Assembly (NCBI GenBank): GCA_023853785.1 | Contig: JAJIRX010000659.1 | Span: forward strand, 1 to 64,000 | DNA: 64,000 nucleotides | Source: Psilocybe azurescens | Lineage: Eukaryota > Basidiomycota > Agaricomycetes > Agaricales > Agrocybaceae | Direction: 5' to 3' | Part shown: positions 1 to 11,163 of the stretch, piece by piece | How positions within the stretch are numbered: the first letter of the stretch is position 1 | How the letters are laid out: every line of letters begins with the position of its first letter | Made by a program: the position numbers and the translations under genes | The notes under the pieces: model-generated | What the model was told of the DNA's origin: nothing | Seen by the model: the letters and a program-made list of their open reading frames with translations, nothing else | Database searches by the model: none

Positions 1-1916
1 TGAAAGGGTGTAAACCATTCTGAGCTTACAATTCATAGTGAGATACAGAGGCCCTTATTTTGCGATTGTTATCTGTAATAAACTAGTACATTATACTAGT
101 GAAGGGTAGGAGATACGCCAGACTATTAGGCTTTGAGGCTTTACTTCCTAGTGGGCCAACAAGAGTAATAGACCTTACAAACTAACTAAGGTGTAGTGTG
201 GCCTATTAATCAGTGCTACGAATCAAAGACTACCTTTAGTTTCCTACACAGCTATCAAAGCAACCCTAACCGAAGCGTCCGAAGCGATCGCCCGCTCCAT
301 TGATCATACTATTAGTCCCATGCAAAGAAGAAACCCTTAAGAAATGACCTTGGCTCTTACAAGGGGTAACACCCACCAGTGTCTTACAAGCGATCGCCAA
401 GTGATGAAAACCTTATAATTAGCAAAGCGATCACTGTGTCCAGGCCTCACAAAGGCTGTTCACTAAATTAGGTGATCAACCCGCTCGGGGATCAGGCATC
501 ACTGCGCCACACGGGTGATCGCCCCGGACCGAATGTATTGGCAATTGAAATCTTGTGTACAACTCAGCATATGGCGGTCTACTAGATCCGACTATAAAAA
601 CTTGTAATTTGCAATACAGCCAAACGTGAGTGAGCGATCGCCCAGCCAGTGATCGCCACATGATACTAGAGGTAACTTGCCTCATGATAAGGGCACCTGC
701 TGTTCCAGGGGTCCTAAACCAATAGCAACTGTGCTGGGAACCTTGGGAGGGTTTCCTAGGAAATATACCCCTAAGTAATCTAGTCCTGACATGCCTTAGC
801 CGCGAGCCATCTGATAAAATAAGTCGGGTGATCGCTACCCAAGAAGGCACTGCCGCATGGACAACCATGTTATCTTCAAATAAGCGCCGTAGCCCAGGCA
901 AACTAGTACTTTCCACTATTATAATTGGTGCAGCAAAGGCTAGGCAGCACGCGGTCCATTTCCTTCCTTTTCTCTTAGTCTCTTTCAATTATCACAAGCC
1001 AAAGTATCTATTTAGTCTATAAAAACAGTCCTGTATCTTAGAATAGGAACCAAGTAATTTACACCCCAGATTTGATATCAGAATTTACTCTGAATAAGAA
1101 TTCTAGTGTTAACACTTCGAGGACTAGTGATTTGTGTGATAAGAGATCGAACACTGCAGTTCACCTTAAGCAATTAGGTGCTACCTGGTTTCGTGAGCGA
1201 TCGCCATTGTGATATTGAACGTCAGGTCTATTAGACTTGATAAGCAGGCTTTTATAAGTCATCCGTGGACTGCCCTGGGGATTGTTAAGTACGGATTGGA
1301 ACCCTATACGACTAGCGATTGCTCATAGTAACTAGGGACGACTGTCAGAGAACTCCGACTGTTCAGGACGTTGCCTATAGTAAGACTGCCCTGGGGATTA
1401 TTAAGTACGGGTGGGAACCCTATAAAGGCTAGTGATTGCTCATAGTAACTAGGGACAACTGTCAGAGAAATCCGACTGTTTTCAGGACGTTGCCTATAGT
1501 AAACTAAGGACTGTGGACTAGTGTGCCCAGTTGCTTATAGGAATCAAGGATCTACTACGTGTTAATACGGGTGATCGCTTATAGTGTTTGACAAAGTTTG
1601 AGTTTGGGTTTTATAAAGAGAAACTGTCAAGTGTCCCGTGTACACTCGCCCCCAAAAGCGATCCCCTGATATTGGTGATCGCCCTCATATAAGAGAGATC
1701 ACCCTTACTATTCGAGTGCCTTGTGTGTACTAGCCTGTAAAAATGTTCTCTAGCTACTAGTGGTCACCCCAGAGCGATCGTCTAAGTCTGTACTCTGCTA
1801 AACTAGTTATTGTAATAAGCCTTACGAGCTTACCCTCCCAGATTGAACTGATCAATATAAATATTTGATTGGGTGTTGTGTATTGGGCAATTACAAAGTC
1901 ACCCCGCACTAAACAT
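1..1916. repeat. Repeat-rich non-coding block with dense GATCGC motifs
   Basis: No supportable gene. The 8-mer GCGATCGC and its variants GTGATCGC and GCGATCAC/CC recur about a dozen times, for example near 285, 390, 517, 634, 650, 828, 1199, 1570, 1655, 1674 and 1771. A TATA-like TTATAAAGAG lies near 1610. Such density is unlike the rest of the window. It suggests the LTR or untranslated part of a retroelement whose body lies left of the window, but no TG..CA ends or target duplication could be fixed. ORFs here are short and look random. Confidence 0.4.
1268..1502. repeat. Two-copy tandem repeat, unit about 116-119 bp
   Basis: Copy 1 is 1268-1383 and copy 2 is 1384-1502. Both start GACTGCCCTGGGGATT and end TTGCCTATAGTAA. 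They differ by a few substitutions and by small insertions totalling 3 bp in the second copy. The unit contains the short motif GATTGCTCATAGTAACTAGG. Direct tandem duplications of this size are common in LTR or promoter regions of fungal retroelements. No coding potential is seen. Confidence 0.85.
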
Positions 1917-1920
1917 CTCA

Positions 1921-2560
1921 ATGGAACGAGACGGAACGAGGCGGGTGGAGAACGAGGAACAAGGTCGCGACCCCAGGTAAGTCGCAAATTCCGCATGCCG
2001 CCGCCATTAACTGCTTCCCCCCCCCCCTCTTTTTCGTAGGCCGATGACAGCGACAACGACGGGTACATACAGTACGTACAATGATGGGTATGATGGCACG
2101 CAGGACACGTACAGACGACAACACCAACATGTACGCAGACCATGATGACAATGCGTACAACGGCCACGACAACGACGACAACGGCCACAATGACAACAAC
2201 CATGATGACAACGACATACGACGGCCATAACCACGACCATGACCACACGTACAATGGCCACGACAACAACAGCGACGTGTACAACAACGACAACGATGTG
2301 TACGACAGCCACAACAACAACGACAATGCGTATGACAGACGCAGCAGACACGACAGCACAACATACGGACACGCTGGAGCGTGTACAAAGGCCACCACAA
2401 AGCGTGTCCTGACGGCCACCACAACGACAACAATGTGTACGGGCGGGCTACAACACGGCCATCCTCTTGCCCCCTTTTTTCTTCTTTTTTTCTTTTTTTT
2501 TTATCTCGTTTTCTCTTTTTTTTTTTCATGTTCATGTGCTTCTATATTTATTTGAACCAA
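1921..2560 (+). pseudogene. Low-complexity Asp/Asn/His-rich ORF of composite element I
   Basis: An ATG at 1921 opens 18 codons plus two bases. It is followed by GTAAGT at 1977, a branch-like ATTAAC near 2009, a C/T run and TAG at 2037-2039, a convincing 63 nt intron. The downstream exon is built from GACAAC/GGCCAC/TACAAC units and encodes peptides such as YNGHDNND in three alternating frames broken by frameshifts near 2130 and 2220. The tail after the repeat reads SCPLFSSFFLFF. Very similar tails (PSCSPFLVFLLF; PPFLSFILFAFFF) end the matching segments of elements III and II. I do not recognise a protein family. The gene is probably decayed, and low complexity alone can create such ORFs. Confidence 0.4.
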
Positions 2561-2819
2561 CTATGTACCCTCTCGCCTCCTTTTTGTCTGTTTTGTATGT
2601 TTTCTTTTATTTCTTTTTTATGTTTCAGTGGTGATGAACTTTGCTAGTAGATAATATTGTAGATAATAATGTAGTATATAGTTTTAATATATTATATATA
2701 CATTCTTACATGAATTTACTCTAAGAAAATACATTCCAATTAAAATCTGGCTATAGCTGGACTTTGTGAAATTCAATAAGTCTGCTCTCTGATGGCCTAA
2801 GCTGGAATATTGTTACCCA

Positions 2820-3045
2820 GGTATGGAGTCCAGGTGGATTCTAATTGAACTCCACCTGGACTCCACCTGGCCTCCAGTTGGATTCAAGTGGAATTGCTTG
2901 AAGTCCATCTGGATTCCATCTGAGTCCACCTGAACTCCACCTATCAAAGATAACTTTCTGAACACTTGGATATGTTCCAGATGGAGTCCATGTGGAGTCC
3001 ACCACTTCTGTATGGAGTTGGTGGACTCCACATGGAGTATATGGG
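2820..3045. repeat. Minisatellite, degenerate 10-12 bp unit (TCCACCTGGAC)
   Basis: Degenerate tandem and inverted copies of TCCACCTGGACTCC, TCCAGGTGGA and TCCATGTGGAGTCC. The unit is near-palindromic, so the tract can fold. It matches in type the CCAGTGGAGT minisatellites at 12.65-12.96, 16.97-17.12 and 52.35-52.70 kb. Confidence 0.85.
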
Positions 3046-3062
3046 TGGAGGTAAAGTACACC

Positions 3063-4349
3063 ATTAGTACTCAATCATCAGAGAACAACCTAAACAACAA
3101 GCATGTTACAAGTACAGCAAGGAATATATTTATACTTGCAGATATCAAGTATGCACTGTATTAGGATCTGTAGATCACATATATTTAAAGATGTAGCCAC
3201 AGGCAATACTTAACGCTGTGGAGTCCGTGCGCCGGCACCATACTTGGCAAAAGTCTTAACAGTAATAGCCTTTCACCGCCGAAGTTCTTTGTTCTTTGTT
3301 ATTTCTCTCAACCTCGTCTCCACCACTCCCTATTTGAATAATATACACTGGTGAACATGCAACTTGTACCATAAATGCACTCAGCCAACACTCAACACAC
3401 AGTCAGCCACTCGCAACCGACACCCAACCGCACGCAACCTGCACACAGCCACCACACAACTACACACAGCCACCACGCAACCACCGCGCAATCACACTCA
3501 ACCTACACGCAAGTACCACGCAATCAATATTTAGATGCATGCAAGTGCACTCGGTCAGTGCTCAGTATTCCTCACCTACACAAAGCCATATCAAAATAAA
3601 TTAAACACACTTGGCATATTAGTATTTATGTTTCAACTTGCTATTTGACTCGAAATTGACGTTTTAGATGTGTAATCACCGTGAATCGTCTGCGTTGAAA
3701 TGATTATTTTCATTCCTTATGTTTCAACTTTCCATATTACTTCAAATTTGAGTTTTATATGAGTAAACCCCACCAAATTTTCTTGTTGAGATGATTCCTA
3801 TTGCAAATTGAGCTGTGATTGTGGTCTCTGTTGCTACCTTCGCTTTTAAATTCATTGTTTCAAGCCCTTACATATTTATACTCAATGTAAACAGGAGGAG
3901 AGAATATCCTGTTAACTGATTTCCCCCTCCCTTCCCAATCTTTGGCAGTCACGGCCTCATATTTAAATATAAACCGCAACAAGATAATCATTGTAAGTTC
4001 ATAAATTAACATGAATGACATACCGGCCTTATATCTTTTGAGGAAGCGAAGGAGAGCTAATTAACTGTAGATATAAGATACCACAAGTTAGTAGTAGAGA
4101 GTTGGATTGATTTCTCATAATTTATTTATCGCAAATACACGCACATATACATTGGGTTGACCAACTAAATTAAGTAAGTTGCGCATATTCACGCTTGTAT
4201 GATCAAAGTCTACGCAAATGCACACAAATGCATGCAAATGTTGCACATATTTGCTTGCGTGCACTTGCGTGGCACTCAAGCGCACGCAAGCATGCAACCT
4301 TGCCACGCACATTTCCTGATGCCCATTTTTATTGAACTAGTTCCATAGT
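3063..4349. repeat. Gene-free AT-rich stretch with CACGCAA/CACACAGC repeats
   Basis: No convincing gene. Segment 3375-3530 is made of short ACGCAACC, CACACAGCCACC and CACTCAACC units. Segment 4135-4310 has ACGCAAATGCA, GCATGCAA and CACGCAAG units. Between them, 3630-3720 and 3720-3810 look like two diverged copies of a sequence of about 90 bp starting ATGTTTCAACTT. The two motif clusters may be the ends of a non-autonomous element, but clean inverted termini were not found. Confidence 0.5.
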
Positions 4350-5050
4350 TCAACGAAGTGTGATGAATGAACTATAATACGAAGTCACTAACCCAATGAT
4401 ATTGAGTTGAATTACAATCTTCCAAATGGGTCGTTCGCTTTCAAAATGCTTTGGAGACAAAGGCAATTGAAAATCTTGGGTATAAATGAGCAACGTTTCC
4501 ACATCAATATGATAACAAATTACTGACTCTTCAAGAACAAACTCTGGGTTACGATAAGCCATTAGACAGTCAATCTGGATCATGTTGCTCCAACAAATAA
4601 CGAACCTTTCCTGATTCCGATTGACCTGTTGCGTGTCAACACATTGTCATGATCCGAGAACATAGACTACACACCAAGCAGAAGAAACTTGACTCCTTTC
4701 TTTAAGCCTGATCATATCCCTTTACTGTCATGAATCATCATATCTATCTCTCTTGACACATCAATGGCATCCTGCATGGCTTGTAGTCGTATCTGAGTCT
4801 CCTCAGTTCCTGAGCCGGTAGCGCCCTTGCCATTGAGAAACTGAATAGGGATCAGGGGGAAAGTAGGGCTGGACTTCCCTCTGACCGTTGCATGTTGAGC
4901 GTATGAGCCATGGAAACCCCAGCTCAAGTTAAGCTCTGTCGAGAAATAGTGAAGGTAAATGTTGAAAAAAGCAGTCATGACATCTAAGGGCGCAAACCTC
5001 AGGGTATACGTACAATGTAAATGATCCAAATGGACAAAATCTTGTCCCAA
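4350..5050 (-). CDS. Two unassigned minus-strand ORFs, possibly exons of one gene
   Basis: Minus-strand ORFs of 112 residues (5050-4712) and 77 residues (4583-4350) have ordinary amino-acid composition. The first has an aromatic-rich segment around FFNIYLHYFSTELNLSWGF. The second has a segment around SICYHIDVETLLIY with charged and hydrophobic alternation. I recognise no domain. The pair lies directly downstream of the Plavaka transposase stop (5209) on the same strand, so it could be element cargo, a separate decayed gene, or chance. Splice sites joining the two were not resolved. Confidence 0.25.
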
Positions 5051-5208
5051 TGTGCTATCTCCAAAATGTTAAAGATGCCGAGAACCCATCAGCAAGTTAA
5101 CAAATTACTTTCTCCCTTTTGTCGCTTTTTATCTTATGATCTACATTGAAAAGCGACATCCAGACAACCAAAAAGCTGACTATGTAGCGAAAAACACAAG
5201 TAAAGTAA

Positions 5209-8200
5209 CTAATATGACAGGAACCCATGGCAGTGGTGGTCTATGTAAGGGTTGACGAAGTATGCCTGAAACCACGTCAAGGGCATTAATATGAGTAACA
5301 TAGTCAGGTAGATAGCCCACTCCATATTTTGGTAGTAAATGTGCACCTCTAGCGATGCTCTTCAGCAGTATTACCTGGACTGGCTGTTGCCCACGGACTT
5401 CCTCAGGCTTCACAGTCCACATACCAGTGTCGGCATCACAGCAACTTGATTCAGGGAGAAACCAATTGACAAGGGCACATTGCAGAACCTCGCTGTCCTC
5501 ATCATTCTCATGATCAGTGAAGGAGAACAGGAGCCGTATTCTCGCAATGAGCATCCCTTCCATTCCAGCCAAGCTCTCATCTTCTACATCGAAAACAGTA
5601 TCATACCGAGGGATGCCCATACCAGGATGGTGTACATTGTATGCATTGGCGGTACATTCCACAGGGTCCACACAGATTGCTAGGGGTATAAAAGCGAGAT
5701 ATTGCAGAGTGGAAGACATGGAGCTTCCCACTGAACTCAACTCAGGTGTCCATGTCATCAGGAACTGGACAACTTGGGTGATGCATTGAGTAGATAAAGG
5801 CCTTGAAAGCTGAGGGAAAACTTGGCTCGTTGATGTGCTCTGCCAGCTTGACAAGGTCTTTGGGATATTTCCGTGCTGAAAAATGTCAAAATTGGCATAA
5901 GAATAGCGGCTATAGATAAATAACATTCAAAATACCTGGGGTAGCGGCCAGTGTAATAGAAGAAAGCGAAGGTGGCCCTCCTTCAGGCCCAGCATCATTC
6001 ACTATGTGTTCATCAGCCCCTCGGATGTCTTGAAGATCTGCATCACCCTCATCATTCAATACCACCTTGTCATCACCATCTTCTCTCAAACTGACTTGAC
6101 TGGTTGAAAAATGAGCAGATGTGCTACCACTGAGTAAACCTTCACACTAATATCTTTGTCGTATGGCTGCAAGCTTCTCTAATCGAATAATAGTGCGCAG
6201 CATCTGAACCAAGGCCCTGAACTAGCTCGATCATCTCCATGGCTCCTTCACAGCCTTTATATGCTTCGACTCAGTAATTGAGGAGCATAGACCATTTGGA
6301 GAGCCAAAAGGGGGACCAGAAACAATGTAGTGAAGAAGAGCATGCTGGCAGGGTAGGGAAATAGATGGATGAACGCCTTCTGTGATGAAGATGCTCCGTA
6401 AATTGTGGAATTGCTTGATTAGCATCTCTGTGGTTTGTAATGCTGTGCTTGTGATCACATTGCACTCCAAAAATGTAGCAGATCTCCATGAATGTTGATA
6501 GACATTGCACCATGTTCGGTGGTACATGGCCAGCAATAGTGGCAACGTATACCTATTGAAATATTGTATCAGAATGTTATAGATGAATTATTCAACATTG
6601 TACACACCTTCATCAACACCTTTGAATCGTCCCCAGTCCACTGCTCAAAATCCCTGCCCTCACTGAAATGTTGAAGGCCAGCATACATTGGCACAGCAGA
6701 TATTCTTATTAAATCAGTCAGCCTATGGTTGCTCTCGAGATTGTACAGTATAGATAATGTAACTTACCGTCGATCAATATCATGAATTATTTCATAAGCT
6801 TGACTTTCACCGTATTTCAGATGAAGGTATTCATTGACCCAAGTTACCAAATGGTCCTTGAACATGCCTTTAATGAGTTGGTGGAGTAAGTCTGGTGAGA
6901 GAAGAGTGTGTATGTCAGCATGGGAAATCATGAGTAAACGGCTGAAATTTTGATTCAGAGATTCAATGTGGTTGTGATAAGAGCAAAATATCCTTACCAC
7001 AATGTCACTCCGGATTCCATACTTATCCCAAACTATACCAGGATCAAAAGATTAAATAATGAAGTCCGTCCGCTCATGGTTCCTTTGTCGTGTCTGCGCC
7101 AAAGTTGTCATCAAGGTCTTTCAGGTCTGCCTCACATCTGCGACTAATCAGAGATACTGGTTATTGGGCACAAACAAGCCACATACTTAGAACACCATCC
7201 TTGGACAACCCCTGCTAGCCACACTTGTTCTGGGTAATCAGCAATGTAAGGACCAAGGCTGTAGATAGCTTTTCGGAAATACCCATCAGGGCATCGAACA
7301 ATCTCTGGGACTGATATTCCTGACTGTAGAGGAGCAAACACTCATGCAAGACATGCATGATACATTTGTCATGTGAACTGCTGAAATGCAACAGTCTTTC
7401 GTTGACGTTTATTGGCTTTATGTATATAATATTGTTAGTAAATGTCGTAGAAATAAAGGTGACAGTGACTTACTTCTGGGAATTGGTAGAAATGCAACTG
7501 GAAGGACTGTATTCCCATGAGTGCGCTGAGCAACATTTGAGATGTTCCCAGGTGACTGATAGACAGGGTGGTATTCCTGATGTCCAGTAGCAACAGAAAC
7601 TCTCGTCTTATCACTCCCAGCAGTGATAGGCACTAGCATGGCTCCATGTGTTCTTTTATCCCTTCACAATAGTATCCTGTACAGTGGTATCAATTATTTT
7701 GGGAACTGTCTCAGCTCAAAGACTGAATTGCATACCGCTTCTTTCCATGCCCAGTCTCCTGACATTAAATTAGACCATAAACAAACACCCTTGTGGTCAA
7801 ATTGGTGATATGGTCTATAATCAATGCTGTTTACAAAGTCGGTAGTAGCGAGTTGGTTATGCAATAGAACACGAGAATCCCCTTGTACATAATTCATAAG
7901 TTTGGGTCATCCAAGAAGGAGGGTTGGCACAGATGGGCCCCCGAGTACTTGAAATAAATAGTCTTGAATGGGGCATCCCCTTCTTGAATCGTGTCAATTG
8001 TTTGATACATGTCATCTGTTGATGACCAAGGTAGTGGTGTATTGTCTCCTGCTTTCAGTTTTGTGGCAAGCCAAAAGTCCAGGCCTTTATTGATCTCTCG
8101 CTCTGATGATTGCAGCTCCGTGAAGTGGTAATGTGCCCAATCAAAGGTGAGACGGTCCTCAAATGGGTGCCAAGCATTGTTTTCTTGGGCATCTGGCGAA

Positions 8201-8504
8201 AGCGAAGGTGGTGGTTGGGTAAAAGTGGCACAAATTTCCCATCCTCATCACATGGCAGTGCTGGAAAATATTCATTAATACACAAAGCTTGAATAGCCAT
8301 AGTAGTGACTCCATAAATGAACACACCATTAAGTTTTGGGTGGAACTTTATGTGAAATTGGTGAGCTGGATCTGGCTCTGAATCAGGAGATACAGTACTG
8401 TGGTGGGCATTGTAGTGTTGTGTTCTGGTGTTGAAGTACTTGAATGTGCGATGACAGCCAGGATGTGTACATGGAAAGTCTTTGAGCATTGGAGACAGGC
8501 ACAA
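5209..8504 (-). pseudogene. Plavaka-type (CACTA-like) DNA transposase, decayed
   Basis: This is a cut-and-paste transposase of the fungal Plavaka family, acting on element ends in the nucleus. The N-terminus (8504) carries a C2H2 finger, CTHPGCHRTF followed by H..H. Then come LNG and PCDEDGKFVP (about 8230-8330), the FDHKG..LWSNLMSGDWAW block (about 7740-7800), GSDKTRVSVATGHQEYHP (about 7580), LGPYIADYPEQVWLA (about 7230), PDLLHQLIKGMFKDHLVTWV (about 6860), GLCSSITESKHIKAVKEPWR (about 6240) and, near the end, GMPRYD-like IPRYD and ALVNWF blocks. The true C-terminus, NPYIDHHCHGF, lies in another frame and stops at 5209. Blocks fall in different frames with stops between them. A few gaps may be introns, but frame changes such as the one before the C-terminus indicate decay. 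The gene is divergent from the gene at 8808. Confidence 0.9.
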
Positions 8505-8807
8505 ATAAAGTGAAAATTATAAAATTGGAAGTTAAGAGGTTACAGAATGACTTGAAATTTTGTATATGGCTACGGGGATACACCCCTTTCTCCCCAAAAT
8601 ATTTGCAGCTGCCCCAGAGTGGAGTGCCGCAAACGTCACCTCCAAACATGAACACAAACCAACCCAACCTAACACAGACATCCACGTCACCATCCACCAC
8701 CGTTCACCCACTTGCAAACCTTCCAAACTAGCTTGTATCCAACTTGTATCATTCACATCTTCTTTTCTGTCGCTATACACATTCAATTTCAACCGCACAA
8801 ATAAAAG
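8505..8807. promoter_or_regulatory. Divergent spacer between Plavaka transposase and partner gene
   Basis: About 300 bp separate the minus-strand transposase start from the plus-strand partner start. It probably served as a shared upstream region of both element genes. CAAATAAAAG just before the ATG at 8808 is AT-rich. No sharp promoter motif can be assigned. Confidence 0.35.
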
Positions 8808-11163
8808 ATGGCACATACTCGAGCAACATACAATAATACACCTTGCACACCAGCACAGCCAGCCAGTTACAACAATCTACCAACAACAATAGACTGTGAA
8901 GCAGCAGACACTGCCCAACCTACCATGGAAGTGCGCAAAGATCAACCAGGACCTCTCCCCACCAAGAAAAACAAAAGAAAGCACCAGTGTAAATTTGACG
9001 ATGGAGATGGCAATTCTCAGGGTACGGCCAACATGTCACAGACACCACAGCCTGTAAAAAATCAAGACAATGCCAGTAAATCAGAAGACAATAATGAAGA
9101 CGCACACACAATCTCTAAAGCGACAGCTCTCAACAAGCCAATGCACCCAGCACCCTGCTGTGACCCCCAAAAGAAAACGACAAACCTGAGCTGAGATAGA
9201 TGCAGACAATGCTAAGAAGGAGAAGGACAAACAACAAAAACAAGCACTTACCGAACAAATTGATCATGCCATGCAACAGATGGACATGGATGAGGACATT
9301 GATAGAGGGGAGGCCACCGCTCAAATGATCAGAATGTATTCTGATATGGAAGATAGTGAGCTGAATGGCAAGGAATTTGCTGGATATGACGATGTGTCTG
9401 CTGGAGACAGTGATAACTCCAACGACTCCAAATCCAAAGCCAAAAATTCTAAACCGAAGGTGAGAACTCTGAGTATTCAACAATATGCTATTGTGTACTT
9501 ACCATGATCATTCTTTAAAGCAGAAGGCCAATATAGGACCTCAGAGGAAAAGGATGGCTACTGATGTGGACAGTCATGGTGCCAGTAAAAGGAAGGGAAT
9601 GGGTGGGAAGAAGTAAGTTGTGTGTTGACTCACACAAACACATTTGATTGATAAGACGTGTTTAGGTCAGCCAAAAAGGTCACGTTTGCATCTGGCCTTT
9701 GCCCAGATTCCCTGGACTGCTTGGCTGGTAAAGTGGACAGAGCACACCTGAAAAGGAAAGAGCACATTGAGATCTCGGTGGGAGGACTCAATGATTCTGA
9801 TGCAGAGGCCATTAATCCTTACACAGGAGGTTCTACCAAATCCTCTCATGTTCTCACCAGGGAGGAGTTTACTACAGGTGTGCTGAAGGCCAGGTGTGAT
9901 TTCTCACGTCAAAACATGGTAAGAATAATCAATAATGATCTTGTTCTATTCGGTTTTTCTGACAGCTGAACCTATAGCTCATCACTATTGAAAGTGACAA
10001 TAATGACAAAGAATACATACCTCATCCTGCAAAAAAGAAGGCGCAGTCAATATCCCACGTTTTACAGTCAAGACAGAGTTACACGATAACACCACTTTTC
10101 CAAAGAAAACTACTGGTCAAGTTTCAAAGACAAAAACAAGGCGTCTGAATAGTAATTCTGTGCGAGTCAGTGATCTCCCAGAGTTTGCTCAAGGAACATG
10201 GAGGAGCAAATTTCTTCCCACACTGTACAATAAGTTCTTTGCATCTGAACAGCCCTTTGATGGTTTCAACAATGGAAGTGATCACTTCGTCGCATTATTA
10301 CAAAATATTGTAGAGGTTGTCTACCCTGATGTTGATTATGAGGTTTCGACAAGGGATAGTATTCACTTCTTGGTGAGTATCCAATATCATTCACTCTGAG
10401 TCATTTCACTCAAGTCCTGCCATTTAAATTTTTGATCTATCTAGGCATATAATCGGATCAATGAAAAACAATCAAGTATTGGGTCAAACGCAATTGACAT
10501 GTTAGACAGGCATATTAGTGCTCTCAGTCATCAAGGAGGGAACCCTAGTGAATGGCTTTGATGGGCTCTACATGTAGATGGGCCACTTTTCTTCAGGGAC
10601 CCATCTCCTGTCGATTCACCAAAGGATCACAATGATCCAAGGTATCAGGTAAGTATCTTCAAAGCTCTTTGAGTAGATGAGAACTCATGTCCTTTCTCAG
10701 TTTCCGGGAGGACATCTTCTATCATATTTTATTATCAATCTTGTGGCTCCTCTTCTCAAGCTCAGAGCCAGCTCAGTCTCAGATAGTGGATACCCAAAAG
10801 GGTTAATAGCATTGATTATGGCCACGGTAAGATACATAATTTCTTACATAGTTTTGGTCCATCATGATTCATTACTTCTCTACCAGCTCAAGCATGCTGC
10901 AAAGCATCTGTCCAAGCCATCAATCAAAGCAAGGGATTTCTTGAAAAATTTTGGGGAGTGAAGGTTGGAATATATTACAATGGATTCCAGGGAAAGAATG
11001 GCATCAAGAATGCTCGCTGGAAGGAATTGGAGGACCTTTGTGGAGGGCGTGGTAGGTCTGACAGTGATGATGACAATGTAATGCATGATGCTGATTTGTC
11101 TATTCTGGACAATAATCGGGCATTTGTTTTTGATTTCAGTAGCCCAATTAAAACGGGTTTCTG
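8808..11163 (+). pseudogene. Multi-exon gene divergent from Plavaka transposase, unknown function, decayed
   Basis: The start at 8808 gives a basic, low-complexity N-terminus (KKNKRKHQ) and an acidic stretch (about 9280-9420). Several exons with clean introns follow: donor after 9462 (GTGAGA), donor after 9613 (GTAAGT) with acceptor TTTAG at 9662-9666, donor after 9918 (GTAAGA), donor after 10,371 (GTGAGT) with acceptor CTAG near 10,444, and donor after 10,648 (GTAAGT). A conserved-looking core, DLPEFAQGTWRSKFLPTLYN, sits near 10,165-10,225. The coding ends at TGA 11,161-11,163. In-frame stops occur at about 9192, 9971 and 10,560 (TGA in the GEWL*WALHVDG context), so the copy is dead. The family is not one I can name. 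Its position suggests it is the second gene of the Plavaka element, but capture of a host gene is possible. Confidence 0.55.

Larger units (their letters stand above)
1921..3062 (+). mobile_element. Composite repeat element I
   Basis: Order left to right: a short exon (1921-1976), a 63 nt GT-AG intron-like segment (1977-2039), an Asp/Asn/His-rich coding minisatellite (2040-2460), a polypyrimidine tract (2465-2530), an AT-rich stretch with GTAGTATATAG near 2670, a TCCACCTGGA-type minisatellite (2820-3045), and the terminus GGAGGTAAAGTACAC ending near 3062. The same parts recur in the same order near 13.1-17.1 kb and, inverted, at 52.3-53.5 kb. The shared architecture and terminus support a repeat family. 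The left boundary is a guess, because no inverted left minisatellite is present here. No transposase is visible. Confidence 0.55.

Noticed and set aside
1757..2535. Minus-strand Val/Cys-rich ORFs of 121-221 codons
   Set aside because: Antisense of the GACAAC coding minisatellite; low complexity, with no membrane-protein signature beyond composition.
3375..3530. CRISPR-like or regular tandem array
   Set aside because: Units (ACGCAACC, CACACAGCC) are irregular in length and spacing, and the sequence is eukaryotic.
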